From Streptomyces zaomyceticus (lineage in GTDB: Bacteria; Actinomycetota; Actinomycetes; Streptomycetales; Streptomycetaceae): a stretch of 64,000 nt of DNA. Each line of letters starts with the position of its first letter. The stretch's first letter is position 1. A program made the translations under genes and the position numbers. The DNA lies in NCBI RefSeq assembly GCF_014656215.1, contig NZ_BNBZ01000009.1, positions 62,001 through 126,000 of the forward strand, read 5' to 3'. Under the pieces are notes generated by a model. That model worked only from the letters and a program-made list of their open reading frames with translations, was not told the origin of the DNA and ran no database searches. Of the stretch, positions 17,243 to 25,140 are shown piece by piece.

Positions 17243-18181
17243 TCAGCCGCGGGACGTCAGGGTCAGGAGGGTGACTTCGGGCGGGCAGGCGAAGCGGACC
17301 GGGGTGAACCGGTTGGTGCCGCAGCCCGCCGAGACGTGCAGGTAGGACGTCCGGTCGGCGACCGTGTGGGTGGAGAGCCCCTTCACCCGGTCGGTGTCCA
17401 GGTCGCAGTTGGTGACGAGCGCCCCGTAGAAGGGGATGCACAGCTGTCCGCCGTGGGTGTGTCCGGCGAGGATCAGCTCGTACCCGTCGGCCGTGAAGGC
17501 GTCGAGCGAGCGCAGGTACGGGGCGTGGACCACGCCCATCGTGAAGTCGGCCGTGGCGTCGGGGCCGCCGGCCACCCGCTCGTACCGGTCCCGCTTGATG
17601 TGCGGGTCGTCGACGCCGGTGAAGGCGAGATCCGCCTGGGGCAGCTTCAGCCGGCCCCGGGTGTTGGTGAGGTTCACCCAGCCCGCCGCGTCGAAGGCGT
17701 CCCGCATCCCCTCCCAGGGGTTGTGGACGGCGCCGACGGCGGGCTTGTTGCCGTTGAGGCCGTGGCGGCCCTGCGCCTTCTCCATCAGATAGCGGGCGGG
17801 GTTGCGCAGCCGGGGCCCGTAGTAGTCGTTCGACCCGAAGACGTACACGCCGGGGAACTCCATCAGCGGGCCGAGCGCGTCGAGCACCTCCGGGACCGCG
17901 TCCGGGTCGGAGAGGTTGTCGCCGGTGTTGACGACGAAGTCGGGGCGGAGCCCCGCGAGGGACTGGAGCCAGGCCCGCTTCTTGTGCTGGCCGCTCACCA
18001 TGTGGATGTCGGAGACCTGGAGGACCCGCAGGTCGCTCATGCCGGGAGGAAGCACCGGGACCGTCACCCGGCGGAGCCGGAACGAGCGTGCCTCGAAGCC
18101 GGCCGCGTAGACGAGTCCGGCCGCGGCCGTCGCCGTGAGACCTGCCGTGATCTTCAGGGGGATCCCGTACCGTGCGCGCAT
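17243..18181 (-). CDS. Membrane-anchored metallophosphoesterase
   Basis: The protein has 312 residues. An N-terminal hydrophobic helix (PLKITAGLTATAAAGLVYAAGF) is followed by a calcineurin-like phosphoesterase domain with the metal-binding blocks LQVSDIHMV, VNTGDNLSD, GSNDYYG (the GN/SxD variant of GNHD) and AGHTHGGQLCIP. This arrangement is that of YaeI/YkuE-type enzymes, which act on phospholipid-like or unknown phosphoesters at the outer face of the membrane. The ATG at 18181 (MRARYGIPLK) was chosen because the membrane anchor starts there; the frame continues upstream without a better start. It is divergent from the YqeY-like gene. The substrate is unknown. Confidence 0.87.
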   Translation of the reverse strand: MRARYGIPLKITAGLTATAAAGLVYAAGFEARSFRLRRVTVPVLPPGMSDLRVLQVSDIHMVSGQHKKRAWLQSLAGLRPDFVVNTGDNLSDPDAVPEVLDALGPLMEFPGVYVFGSNDYYGPRLRNPARYLMEKAQGRHGLNGNKPAVGAVHNPWEGMRDAFDAAGWVNLTNTRGRLKLPQADLAFTGVDDPHIKRDRYERVAGGPDATADFTMGVVHAPYLRSLDAFTADGYELILAGHTHGGQLCIPFYGALVTNCDLDTDRVKGLSTHTVADRTSYLHVSAGCGTNRFTPVRFACPPEVTLLTLTSRG

Positions 18182-18255
18182 TCCCCCATCGTCGCAGACC
18201 CGGGGAGCGTAAATGCGCGGGCGGGTGGGGCGGGGGACCTGCCACACTTGGGCTC

Positions 18256-18720
18256 ATGACCACGCTCAAGGAGAAGCTCAAGGCCGACCTCGACGCCGCG
18301 ATCAGGGGGCGCGACGAACTGCGCTCCTCGACCCTGCGGCTGACCATCACCGCGATCACCATGGAGGAGGTCGCGGGCAAGTCCAAGCGCGAACTCTCCG
18401 ACGACGAGGTGCTGAAGGTGATCGCCAAGGAGGCGAAGAAGCGCCGCGAGGCCGCGGACGCCTTCACCCAGGGCGGTCGCCCGGAGTCCGCCGAGCGGGA
18501 GCGGGCCGAGGGTGTCCTCCTCGACGCCTACCTGCCGAAGCAGCTCAGCGACGAGGAGCTCGACGGGATCGTCGCGGCGGCCGTCGAGGAGGCGAAGGCG
18601 GCGGGCGCCGAGGGCCCGCGTGCCATGGGCGCCGTCATGAAGATCGTGAGCCCGAAGGTGGCCGGTCAGGCCGAGGGCGGGCGGGTCGCCGCCTCCGTGA
18701 AGAAGCTCCTCGCGGGCTGA
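18256..18720 (+). CDS. GatB/YqeY domain-containing protein
   Basis: The protein has 154 residues. It begins MTTLKEKLKADLDAAIRGRD and contains TLRLTITAITMEEVAGKSK, AKEAKKRREAADAFTQGGR and AEGVLLDAYLPKQLSDEEL. These are the conserved blocks of YqeY, which corresponds to the C-terminal tRNA-binding-like domain of GatB. The protein is soluble and cytosolic. Its exact function is unknown; a link to tRNA-dependent amidation is suggested only by the domain. No Shine-Dalgarno sequence is visible, and CACACT sits just upstream (about 18243-18248), so translation may be leaderless. A strong terminator follows. Confidence 0.9.
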   Translation: MTTLKEKLKADLDAAIRGRDELRSSTLRLTITAITMEEVAGKSKRELSDDEVLKVIAKEAKKRREAADAFTQGGRPESAERERAEGVLLDAYLPKQLSDEELDGIVAAAVEEAKAAGAEGPRAMGAVMKIVSPKVAGQAEGGRVAASVKKLLAG

Positions 18721-18738
18721 CCCCCACGGGACAGGGAT

Positions 18739-18779
18739 ACGAGGAAGGGCGCCCCACTCGGTGGGGCGCCCTTCCTCGT
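18739..18779. terminator. Perfect 19-bp hairpin terminator
   Basis: ACGAGGAAGGGCGCCCCAC pairs perfectly with its complement around a 3-base loop (TCG). It lies just after the YqeY-like gene and is convergent with the PBP gene. Confidence 0.9.
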
Positions 18780-18784
18780 GTTCT

Positions 18785-18811
18785 GGGTGTTCCGGGTGTT
18801 CCGGGTGTTCC
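18785..18811. repeat. 9-bp tandem repeat, three copies
   Basis: GGGTGTTCC is repeated three times in the 3' intergenic space between the convergent YqeY and PBP genes. A short hairpin (GCTCCGA/TCGGAGC, 18816-18833) follows. Confidence 0.85.
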
Positions 18812-18853
18812 GAAGGCTCCGAGGGTTCGGAGCGTTCGGGAGTCGCTACGGCG

Positions 18854-21097
18854 TCAGCGGTTTCCGCCGCGGCCGTTGTCGTCGCCGGGTCCGCCGATCA
18901 CGCCCGGCGGGAGCGTGATGCCGGGGAACGGGTTGGTGTCGCCCGGCTTCCCGTCGCGCGGCTTACGGGGCTTGTTGGGCTTGTTCGGGCCCTCGTCGCC
19001 CTCCTTCTCCTTGTCCTTGGGCTTCTCGGCCCGGGGCACGGAGATGGGGGCGAAGCCCGGCGTCTCGGAGGCGTTCAGGGCGCCCGTCATCGCGATCTTC
19101 CAGATCGGACCGGGGAGGCAGCCACCGCAGACCTTGTCGTAGTACTCGCCGCCGATGTTGAGGTCGTACATCGACTTCTTCTCGCCGACGTCGTCGCCGA
19201 CCCAGACGGCGGTGGAGAGGTTCGGGGTGTAGCCGACGAACCAGGCGTCCTTGCGGTCGTTGGTCGTACCGGTCTTGCCCGCGTTGTCGCGGTCGCTGAG
19301 GCCGGCCTTGGTGCCGGTGCCGTCCTCGACGACGCCCTTCAGCATCTGGTTGATCGTGTCGGCGGTGCGCTCGCTCATCGCCCGCGAGCACTTGGTCTGG
19401 GGCACGTTGAGCTTGTCGCCGTTGGCGGCCTTGACCGACTCGATGGCGACCGGGGTGCAGTACATGCCGCGGTTGGCGAAGGTCGCGTAGACGGTCGCCA
19501 TGTCGAGCGGGGTGCTCTCCTGGGCGCCGAGGGTGATCGAGGGGAGTTCCTTGACCTTCTTGCCGAGTTCGCGCTCGTAGCCGACGTTCTTGGCCATCGT
19601 GATCGTCTCGCAGAGGCCGGCCATCTGCTCCAGCTTGGCGAAGTACGTGTTGATGGACTTGCCGAGGGCGCTGGTCATGTCGAAGGAACCCTCCTCCGAC
19701 TTGAGCTCGTTGCCGATCTCCCAGTTGGCGTACCCGGCCGGCTTGCCGTCGCAGCGGGTGTAGTCCTGCTCCGGGATGTTGATCTTCCACGGGGTGTCGA
19801 AGGACTGCGCCGGGCTCAGCCCCTTCTCCAGCGCCGCCGCGGCCGTGATCGGCTTGAAGGTCGAGCCGACCTGGAAGCCGTACGTGGTGCCGCCCATCTT
19901 GCTGCCCACGGCGAGGTTGAGCGTGGTCTGGTTCTGCTTCTGGTCCAGGCCGTACGGGCGGGACTGGCCCATCGACAGGATCTTGCCGCTGCCGGGCTGC
20001 ACCTGCACCACGGAGGCGGCGACCGGGTCGTTCTTGTAGATCTTCGCGACGGCGGCCTCGTTGGCGGCGGCCTGCGCGCGCGGGTCGAGCGTGGTCTTGA
20101 CGGTGAGACCGCCCAGGTTCCACAGCTTCTGGCGCTCCTCGGCCGTCTTCCCGAAGACCGGGTCGGTGAGGATCGTCTTGCGGACGTAGTCGCAGAAGAA
20201 GCCGGCGCCGTCGACGGCGGTGATGCAGCCGTTCTTCGGGGACTTGACCTTCAGCTTGAGCGGGGACTCCTTGGCCTTGTCCGCCTCGGCCTGGCTGATG
20301 TCCTTGACGTCGGCCATCCGCTGGAGGACCACGTTGCGGCGCTTGGTGGCTTCCTGGATGTCGTTGATGGGGTCGTAGCGGCTCGGCGACTGGACGAGGC
20401 CGGCCATCATCGCCGCCTCTCCCAGCGTCAGGTCGGCGGCCCGCTTGGAGAAGTACCGCTGGGAGGCGGCCTCGATGCCGTACGCCTGCTGCCCGAAGAA
20501 CGTGATGTTGAGGTAGTTCTCCAGGATCTTCTTCTTGCCCAGCTCCTCCTCGACCTGGATCGCGAACTTCAGCTCGCGGACCTTGCGGCCGATGGTCTGC
20601 TGGGTGGCCTGCGCGACCTTCTCGGGGTCGTCACCGGCCTCCTCGACGAAGACGTTCTTCACGTACTGCTGGGTGAGGGTGGACGCGCCCTGCGCGACCC
20701 CGCCCGACTGCGCGTTGCGGTTGATCGCGCGCAGCACGCCCTTGAGGTCGATCGCCCCGTGCTCGTAGAAGCGACCGTCCTCGATCGCGACGATCGCCTT
20801 CTGCATGTACGGCGAGATCTTGTCCAGCGGGACGACCTTCCGGTCCCGCGAGTACACCGTGGCGAGGAGACCACCCTCGGAGTCGAGGATCGTGGTGCGC
20901 TGACTCAGCGGTGGGGTCTTCAGGTTGGAGGGGATCTCGTCGAACCCCTCGACCGTGCCCTTCGCGGCCAGACCGAGTGCCCCGGCCGCGGGCAGGGCGA
21001 TGCCCGCCAGCACGGCTCCGGAGAGCACACTGACACCGAGGAACTTGGCGGCCTGCTGGGTCCCGGTCAGACCACCGCCCGAGCGCTTCTTTGCCAT
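18854..21097 (-). CDS. Bifunctional penicillin-binding protein (transglycosylase/transpeptidase, PonA2-like)
   Basis: The protein has 747 residues. A short cytoplasmic N-terminus and a membrane helix at about 17-37 are followed by the glycosyltransferase 51 domain (AIVAIEDGRFYEHGAIDLKG, QGASTLTQQYVKNVF, RKVRELKFAIQVEEEL, YFSKRAADLTLGEAAMMAGL). The transpeptidase domain has the active serine in GSTFKPITA, an SxN-type SINTYFA and KTGTTNDRKDAWF. The C-terminus is a disordered Lys/Glu/Pro/Gly tail with no PASTA domain. It polymerises and cross-links peptidoglycan. It lies next to wblA, an arrangement also known for ponA2-whiB4 in mycobacteria. The start MAKKRSGGGLTG follows the start of the membrane-anchored region closely. 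Confidence 0.94.
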   Translation of the reverse strand: MAKKRSGGGLTGTQQAAKFLGVSVLSGAVLAGIALPAAGALGLAAKGTVEGFDEIPSNLKTPPLSQRTTILDSEGGLLATVYSRDRKVVPLDKISPYMQKAIVAIEDGRFYEHGAIDLKGVLRAINRNAQSGGVAQGASTLTQQYVKNVFVEEAGDDPEKVAQATQQTIGRKVRELKFAIQVEEELGKKKILENYLNITFFGQQAYGIEAASQRYFSKRAADLTLGEAAMMAGLVQSPSRYDPINDIQEATKRRNVVLQRMADVKDISQAEADKAKESPLKLKVKSPKNGCITAVDGAGFFCDYVRKTILTDPVFGKTAEERQKLWNLGGLTVKTTLDPRAQAAANEAAVAKIYKNDPVAASVVQVQPGSGKILSMGQSRPYGLDQKQNQTTLNLAVGSKMGGTTYGFQVGSTFKPITAAAALEKGLSPAQSFDTPWKINIPEQDYTRCDGKPAGYANWEIGNELKSEEGSFDMTSALGKSINTYFAKLEQMAGLCETITMAKNVGYERELGKKVKELPSITLGAQESTPLDMATVYATFANRGMYCTPVAIESVKAANGDKLNVPQTKCSRAMSERTADTINQMLKGVVEDGTGTKAGLSDRDNAGKTGTTNDRKDAWFVGYTPNLSTAVWVGDDVGEKKSMYDLNIGGEYYDKVCGGCLPGPIWKIAMTGALNASETPGFAPISVPRAEKPKDKEKEGDEGPNKPNKPRKPRDGKPGDTNPFPGITLPPGVIGGPGDDNGRGGNR

Positions 21098-21381
21098 GGG
21101 GGCAGCCTACGTTCTCATTCGCCGGACACACGTATATGCCTTGGCCTAAGCTGCTCCCAACTGTCACAGCAGTGTGGTCTGGCATCAAGACCCGGGTGTG
21201 ACATCGACATGAATTCCCGTGACCCCGAAACATGGGGACTTCATGTCCGATTCCGGCCCATGCGTCACACGGTGTCCGAAATGGAGCCGTGAAAGAACGG
21301 CATATCTGCGCGGTATGTCCGCTATCACACGCATGTCCTTCGATCACTCCCCTGGGTGATCTGACGCGCACGCATAGTCCG

Positions 21382-21408
21382 TTCGGGCCATCCAAGATTG
21401 GGCCCGAA
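21382..21408 (+). promoter_or_regulatory. Hairpin in the wblA leader
   Basis: TTCGGGCC and GGCCCGAA form an 8-bp stem with an 11-base loop, about 105 bases upstream of the wblA start. The whole 21098-21513 interval (416 bases) between the divergent PBP and wblA genes carries no long gene; it is relatively AT-richer and probably holds both promoters and a long wblA leader. Confidence 0.4.
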
Positions 21409-21422
21409 GGGGGTGTTGCGCT

Positions 21423-21530
21423 GTGCCCACCTTCCGTAACGTCCCAACTGGCAGCGGTGAATATGCCGCTGCCGCCGTGGGGGAGCCTCGATTCGGGAGA
21501 GGACGGCGCCGGTATGGGCTGGGTAGCTGA
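21423..21530 (+). other. Possible upstream ORF overlapping the wblA start
   Basis: A GTG at 21423 is preceded by GAAGGGGG at a good distance (9 bases) and opens a 35-codon frame that ends at 21530, inside wblA in another frame. If translated it could affect wblA initiation. Codon use is not strongly biased, so it may be chance. Confidence 0.25.
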
Positions 21531-21858
21531 CTGGAGTGCGCAGGCGGCCTGCCGCACTACCGATCCGGATGAACTTTTCGTGCAGGGAGCGGCACAGAAC
21601 AGGGCAAAGGCGGTGTGCACCGGATGCCCGGTGCGGACCGAGTGCCTCGCCGACGCCCTCGACAACCGCGTGGAGTTCGGTGTGTGGGGCGGCATGACGG
21701 AGCGCGAGCGACGCGCCCTGCTGCGCCGCAGGCCGACCGTCACCTCGTGGCGCCGGCTCCTGGAGACCGCGCGCACGGAGTACGAGCGGGGAGCGGGCCT
21801 GCTGCCCGTGGCGATCGAGGACGACGCGACGTACGAGGCGTACGCCGCGGTGGGTTAG
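21514..21858 (+). CDS. wblA: WhiB-like transcriptional regulator WblA
   Basis: The protein has 114 residues. The iron-sulfur cluster cysteines are Cys13, Cys35, Cys38 and Cys44 (CRTTDPDELF ... VCTGCPVRTEC), followed by the family turn GVWGGMTERERRALLRRR and a basic C-terminus. Sequence and position beside the PBP and the two ArsA-like ATPases identify it as WblA. In Streptomyces it is needed for the switch from aerial growth to sporulation and represses antibiotic production; its mycobacterial counterpart is WhiB4. MGWVADWSAQ is the usual start. An in-frame ATG at 21463 would add 17 residues and cannot be excluded. The long leader suggests complex control. Confidence 0.95.
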   Translation: MGWVADWSAQAACRTTDPDELFVQGAAQNRAKAVCTGCPVRTECLADALDNRVEFGVWGGMTERERRALLRRRPTVTSWRRLLETARTEYERGAGLLPVAIEDDATYEAYAAVG

Positions 21859-21897
21859 ACCCCGGTCCGGCCCTTTCGGGCCCGGGGCGGAGCTGTT

Positions 21898-21981
21898 CGT
21901 ACCGAGGTCGGGACTTCTCGTACCGAGGGTCGGGCTGGTCGTGCCGAGGGTCGGAGTACTCGGACCGGGAGTCCGGCTGCT
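21898..21981. repeat. Four tandem 21-bp repeats between wblA and the ArsA-like operon
   Basis: Units start at 21898, 21919, 21940 and 21961 with consensus CGTACCGAGGGTCGGG plus five variable bases. They fill the gap between the convergent stops of wblA and the ATPase gene. They are not part of either reading frame except the last bases. Confidence 0.85.
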
Positions 21982-23342
21982 CAGGCCGAGGCGGTCCGCC
22001 CGGCCGAGAGCCGGTCACCGATGGCCCGCAGCCCGGCGAGGTCGTGCACATCGCCGGGCAGGGCCGCCACTTCGGTCACCGCCACCTCGGGGTGAAGCGC
22101 GGTGAAGCGGTCACGCGTGCGCTGCTCACGCGAGAGCACCCGCATGCGCTCGGCATGCAGGTGCAGAAGTCCCGCGGTGAGATGTCGTACGTCCACGTCG
22201 GATTCCTGTGCCGGGTCGGCTGTGGGGGCAGCCTCGGGTACGGGAGGTGCGGCGGCGGTGGCGAGGTCGGACTGCTCGTGCTCGGTGGCCGGGGAGCCAC
22301 TGCGCTCAGTCTTCCCGCCCCTCTGATCCACAATGCGCCCCTCCTCAAGATTTTCCGCGGCCGCTCGGGCCCGCTCGGCCGACAGCCGGGCGGCGCCACT
22401 GCCGTGGACGCGGTTGAGGACCAGACCGGCCAGCGGCATCCCCTCGGCGGCCAGCCGCTCCACGAAGTACGCGGCCTCGCGCAGCGCGTCCCGCTCCGGT
22501 GTGGCGACGACGAGGAAGGCCGTGCCCGGGGCCTGGAGCAGCCGATACGTGGCGTCGGCGCGCGTCCGGAATCCGCCGAACATCGTGTCCATCGCCGCGA
22601 CGAACGTCTGCACGTCCTTGAGGAACTGACCCCCGAGCAGCTTTCCGAGGGTCCCCGTCATCATCGACATGCCGACGTTGAGGAACTTCATCCCCGCCCG
22701 GCCGCCCACCTTCGCCGGCGCCATCAGCAGCTTGATGAACTTCCCGTCCAGGAAGGACCCGAGCCGCTTCGGCGCGTCCAGGAAGTCCAGCGCGGAGCGG
22801 GACGGAGGGGTGTCCACGACGATCAGGTCCCACTCGTCGCGCGCCCGGAGCTGGCCCAGCTTCTCCATCGCCATGTACTCCTGCGTACCGGCGAATCCGG
22901 CCGACAGGGACTGGTAGAAGGGGTTGTCCAGGATCGCCCGCGCCCGGTCCGGATCCGCGTGCGCCTCGACGATCTCGTCGAAGGTCCGCTTCATGTCCAG
23001 CATCATCGCGTGCAGTTCGCCGCCGTCGGAGCCCTTGATCCCCTCGACCTTGCGCGGGGTGTTGTCGAGGGAGTCGATCCCCATCGACTGGGCGAGACGG
23101 CGGGCCGGGTCGATGGTGAGGACGACGACCCGCCGGCCGCGCTCCGCCGCCCGCACGCCGAGCGCCGCGGCCGTGGTCGTCTTGCCCACGCCGCCCGCGC
23201 CGCAGCAGACGATGATCCGGGTGCCGAGGTCGTCGATCAGCGGGTCGAGATCCAGGACGGGGACGGCGTCCAGCCCGTTCCCCCCGGGAGCCGGGTCGAG
23301 CCCGATCCCGGGCCCGGAGCCCGCCGCGGCCTTCTCCGTCAC
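21981..23342 (-). CDS. ArsA-like anion-transporting ATPase family protein (second of pair)
   Basis: The protein has 453 residues. The deviant Walker A motif is CCGAGGVGKTTTAAALG at about residue 47, the A' aspartate is in TIDPARRLAQSMGID, and the switch II-like block VVDTPPSRSALDFLDAPKRL takes the place of DTAPTGH in ArsA. An insert of about 70 residues rich in Ala, Pro and acidic residues precedes the C-terminus. There are no ArsA metal-site cysteines, so arsenite transport is unlikely. The GTG start overlaps the upstream stop (GTGA). This pair corresponds by context to Rv3680, which together with Rv3679 has been linked to envelope or metabolite tolerance. The exact substrate is unknown. Confidence 0.85.
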   Translation of the reverse strand: MTEKAAAGSGPGIGLDPAPGGNGLDAVPVLDLDPLIDDLGTRIIVCCGAGGVGKTTTAAALGVRAAERGRRVVVLTIDPARRLAQSMGIDSLDNTPRKVEGIKGSDGGELHAMMLDMKRTFDEIVEAHADPDRARAILDNPFYQSLSAGFAGTQEYMAMEKLGQLRARDEWDLIVVDTPPSRSALDFLDAPKRLGSFLDGKFIKLLMAPAKVGGRAGMKFLNVGMSMMTGTLGKLLGGQFLKDVQTFVAAMDTMFGGFRTRADATYRLLQAPGTAFLVVATPERDALREAAYFVERLAAEGMPLAGLVLNRVHGSGAARLSAERARAAAENLEEGRIVDQRGGKTERSGSPATEHEQSDLATAAAPPVPEAAPTADPAQESDVDVRHLTAGLLHLHAERMRVLSREQRTRDRFTALHPEVAVTEVAALPGDVHDLAGLRAIGDRLSAGRTASA

Positions 23343-24301
23343 GCGCCCACCCCTTGCTTCCGCAGTTCCTTCGCCAGCCGGTAGAGCCCCGCGATGTCCG
23401 CCCCGTCCCCCAGGAAGGGGAGTTCGTACGAGGGCACGCCGATCTCGTCGAGGACCGCTCGCTGCGTCCGCTCCAGCTCCACCCGCCGGGCGTGCTCGGC
23501 CGCCTGGTCGAGAAGCGGCTCGACCAGCGTCGTGCCGCCCGTGACGCCGGCGGAGGCGAGCGCCCGCGCGATCGCGTCCCGGTGGTCGCCGGAGGCGGCC
23601 CGTACCGCCGCCTCGTCGAGGACGTGCGGCCGGACCATGTTCACCACGACCCGCCCCACCGGCAGTTCCGCCGCGCGGAGTTCCGCGATGCCGTCCGCGG
23701 TCTCCTGGACCGGCATCTCCTCCAGCAGGGTCACCAGATGGACCGCCGTCTCGGGGGACTTGAGGACCCGCATGACGGCCTGCGCCTGGTTGTATATCGG
23801 GCCGATCCTGGCCAGGCCCGCCACCTCGTCGTTGACGTTGAGGAAGCGGGTGATGCGGCCGGTGGGCGGCGCGTCCATGACCACGTGGTCATAGGTGTGT
23901 CCGCCGTGCTTCTCCCGCCGGCGGACGGCCTCGCAGGCCTTGCCGGTCAGCAGGACGTCCCGTACGCCCGGCGCTATCGTCGTCGCGAAGTCGATCGCGC
24001 CGAGCTTCTTCAGGGCCCGCCCCGCACTGCCCAGTTTGTAGAACATCTGGAGGTAGTCGAGGAGCGCGCGCTCGGCGTCGATCGCCAGCGCGTACACCTC
24101 TCCGCCGCCGGGGGCGACGGCGATCTTGCGCTCCTCGTACGGAAGGGCTTCCGTCTCGAAGAGCTGTGCGATGCCCTGTCTGCCTTCGACCTCGACGAGG
24201 AGGGTGCGCTTGCCCTCCGTCGCGAGGGCGAGGGCGAGGGCGGCGGCGACCGTCGTCTTACCGGTACCGCCCTTGCCGCTGACGACCTGGAGCCTGCTCA
24301 C
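23339..24301 (-). CDS. ArsA-like anion-transporting ATPase family protein (first of pair)
   Basis: The protein has 320 residues from the GTG at 24301 (VSRLQVVSGKGGTGKTTVAA). The Walker A motif KGGTGKTT has both signature lysines of the MinD/ArsA class. The A' and switch regions are VEVEGRQGIAQLFE and VMDAPPTGRITRFLNVND. It forms an operon with the following ATPase, and the two probably form a heterodimer. An alternative GTG six codons upstream (24319) is possible, but AGG is better placed for 24301. It is divergent from the DUF4177 gene and adjoins wblA on the other side, as Rv3679-Rv3680-whiB4 do in mycobacteria. Confidence 0.87.
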   Translation of the reverse strand: MSRLQVVSGKGGTGKTTVAAALALALATEGKRTLLVEVEGRQGIAQLFETEALPYEERKIAVAPGGGEVYALAIDAERALLDYLQMFYKLGSAGRALKKLGAIDFATTIAPGVRDVLLTGKACEAVRRREKHGGHTYDHVVMDAPPTGRITRFLNVNDEVAGLARIGPIYNQAQAVMRVLKSPETAVHLVTLLEEMPVQETADGIAELRAAELPVGRVVVNMVRPHVLDEAAVRAASGDHRDAIARALASAGVTGGTTLVEPLLDQAAEHARRVELERTQRAVLDEIGVPSYELPFLGDGADIAGLYRLAKELRKQGVGA

Positions 24302-24353
24302 GCTGTCGAGCCTAACCACTGGCGGCGCCGCCCAATCAGGAGGCCGCCCCTGA

Positions 24354-24375
24354 GAAGCTCCCTAGGGGGAGCTTC
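24354..24375. promoter_or_regulatory. Palindrome between divergent ATPase and DUF4177 genes
   Basis: GAAGCTCCC-TAGG-GGGAGCTTC: 9-bp arms around 4 bases. It lies in the 123-bp divergent promoter region, about 37 bases upstream of the -10 of the DUF4177 gene, and could be an operator. Confidence 0.4.
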
Positions 24376-24411
24376 GGGGGCCGCCTCGGAGAGCCGCCCA
24401 CCGGCAGCGGA

Positions 24412-24417
24412 TACAGT
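24412..24417 (+). promoter_or_regulatory. -10 element of a leaderless promoter
   Basis: TACAGT lies 7 bases before the ATG at 24425. No ribosome-binding site is present, so transcription probably starts at or next to the start codon. Confidence 0.5.
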
Positions 24418-24424
24418 CGCCTCC

Positions 24425-24583
24425 ATGACCAAGTGGGAGTACGTCACGGTGCCGCTTCTGGTGCACGCGACCAAGCAGATTCTGGACACCTGGGGCGAGG
24501 ACGGCTGGGAGCTCGTCCAGGTCGTGCCCGGACCGAACAACCCCGAGCAGCTCGTGGCCTACCTGAAGCGGGCCAAGTCGTGA
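24425..24583 (+). CDS. DUF4177 domain protein
   Basis: The protein has 52 residues (MTKWEYVTVPLLVHATKQIL ...). It has the DUF4177 pattern of an aromatic/acidic start followed by LDTWGEDGWELVQVVPG. It is small and soluble, of unknown function. It overlaps the RidA-like gene (GTGA), so they are coupled. The same DUF4177-RidA pair beside the ArsA-like ATPases is present in mycobacteria (Rv3678A-Rv3678c), which supports the reading despite the small size. Confidence 0.85.
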   Translation: MTKWEYVTVPLLVHATKQILDTWGEDGWELVQVVPGPNNPEQLVAYLKRAKS

Positions 24584-25050
24584 GCGGGGCCGTCGAGGCG
24601 AAGCTCGCCGAGCTGGGCCTGACCCTGCCGGCGGTCGTGCCGCCGCTGGCCGCCTACCAGCCGGCCGTGCAGTCGGGCGTGTACGTCTACACCTCGGGCC
24701 AGCTCCCGATGGTGGGCGGCGAGCTCCAGCTGACCGGCAAGGTCGGCGCCGAGGTCACCGCCGAGGAGGCCAAGAAGCTCGCGGCCACCTGCGCGCTGAA
24801 CGCCCTCGCGGCCGTGAAGTCGGTCGCCGGTGACCTGGACCGGATCAAGCGGGTCGTGAAGGTCGTCGGCTTCGTCGCCTCCGCCCCCGACTTCACCGGG
24901 CAGCCGGGCGTCATCAACGGCGCCAGCGAGCTGCTCGGCGCGGTCCTCGGCGACAAGGGCGTGCACGCGCGCAGCGCCGTCGGCGTGACCGTGCTGCCGC
25001 TCGACGCCCCGGTCGAGGTCGAGGTCCAGGTGGAGCTCGTCGAGGCCTGA
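24580..25050 (+). CDS. RidA/YjgF family protein
   Basis: The protein has 156 residues. It starts at a GTG that overlaps the DUF4177 stop. The RidA fold is seen in GVYVYTSGQLPMVGG and EEAKKLAATCALNALAAVKS, with DLDRIKRVVKVVGFVASAPD and HARSAVGVTVLPLDAPVEVE near the C-terminus. The latter contains the conserved Arg of the active-site clefts (ARSAVGV). RidA proteins remove reactive enamine/imine intermediates. This one belongs to the longer YjgF-related group of about 150 residues found in actinobacteria, whose substrate is not established. Confidence 0.9.
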   Translation: MSGAVEAKLAELGLTLPAVVPPLAAYQPAVQSGVYVYTSGQLPMVGGELQLTGKVGAEVTAEEAKKLAATCALNALAAVKSVAGDLDRIKRVVKVVGFVASAPDFTGQPGVINGASELLGAVLGDKGVHARSAVGVTVLPLDAPVEVEVQVELVEA

Positions 25051-25140
25051 CCCCTCGTACGCAGGTCACGCGGGCCGGTTCCGCCCTCCGGGGAAGGACC
25101 GGCCCTCGTGCATTCAGGTGGTTGCGCATAGCATCCGGCC

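Noticed and set aside
21981..24301. Arsenical resistance operon
   Set aside because: The ATPases lack the metal-binding cysteines of ArsA and there is no arsB, arsC or arsR beside them.
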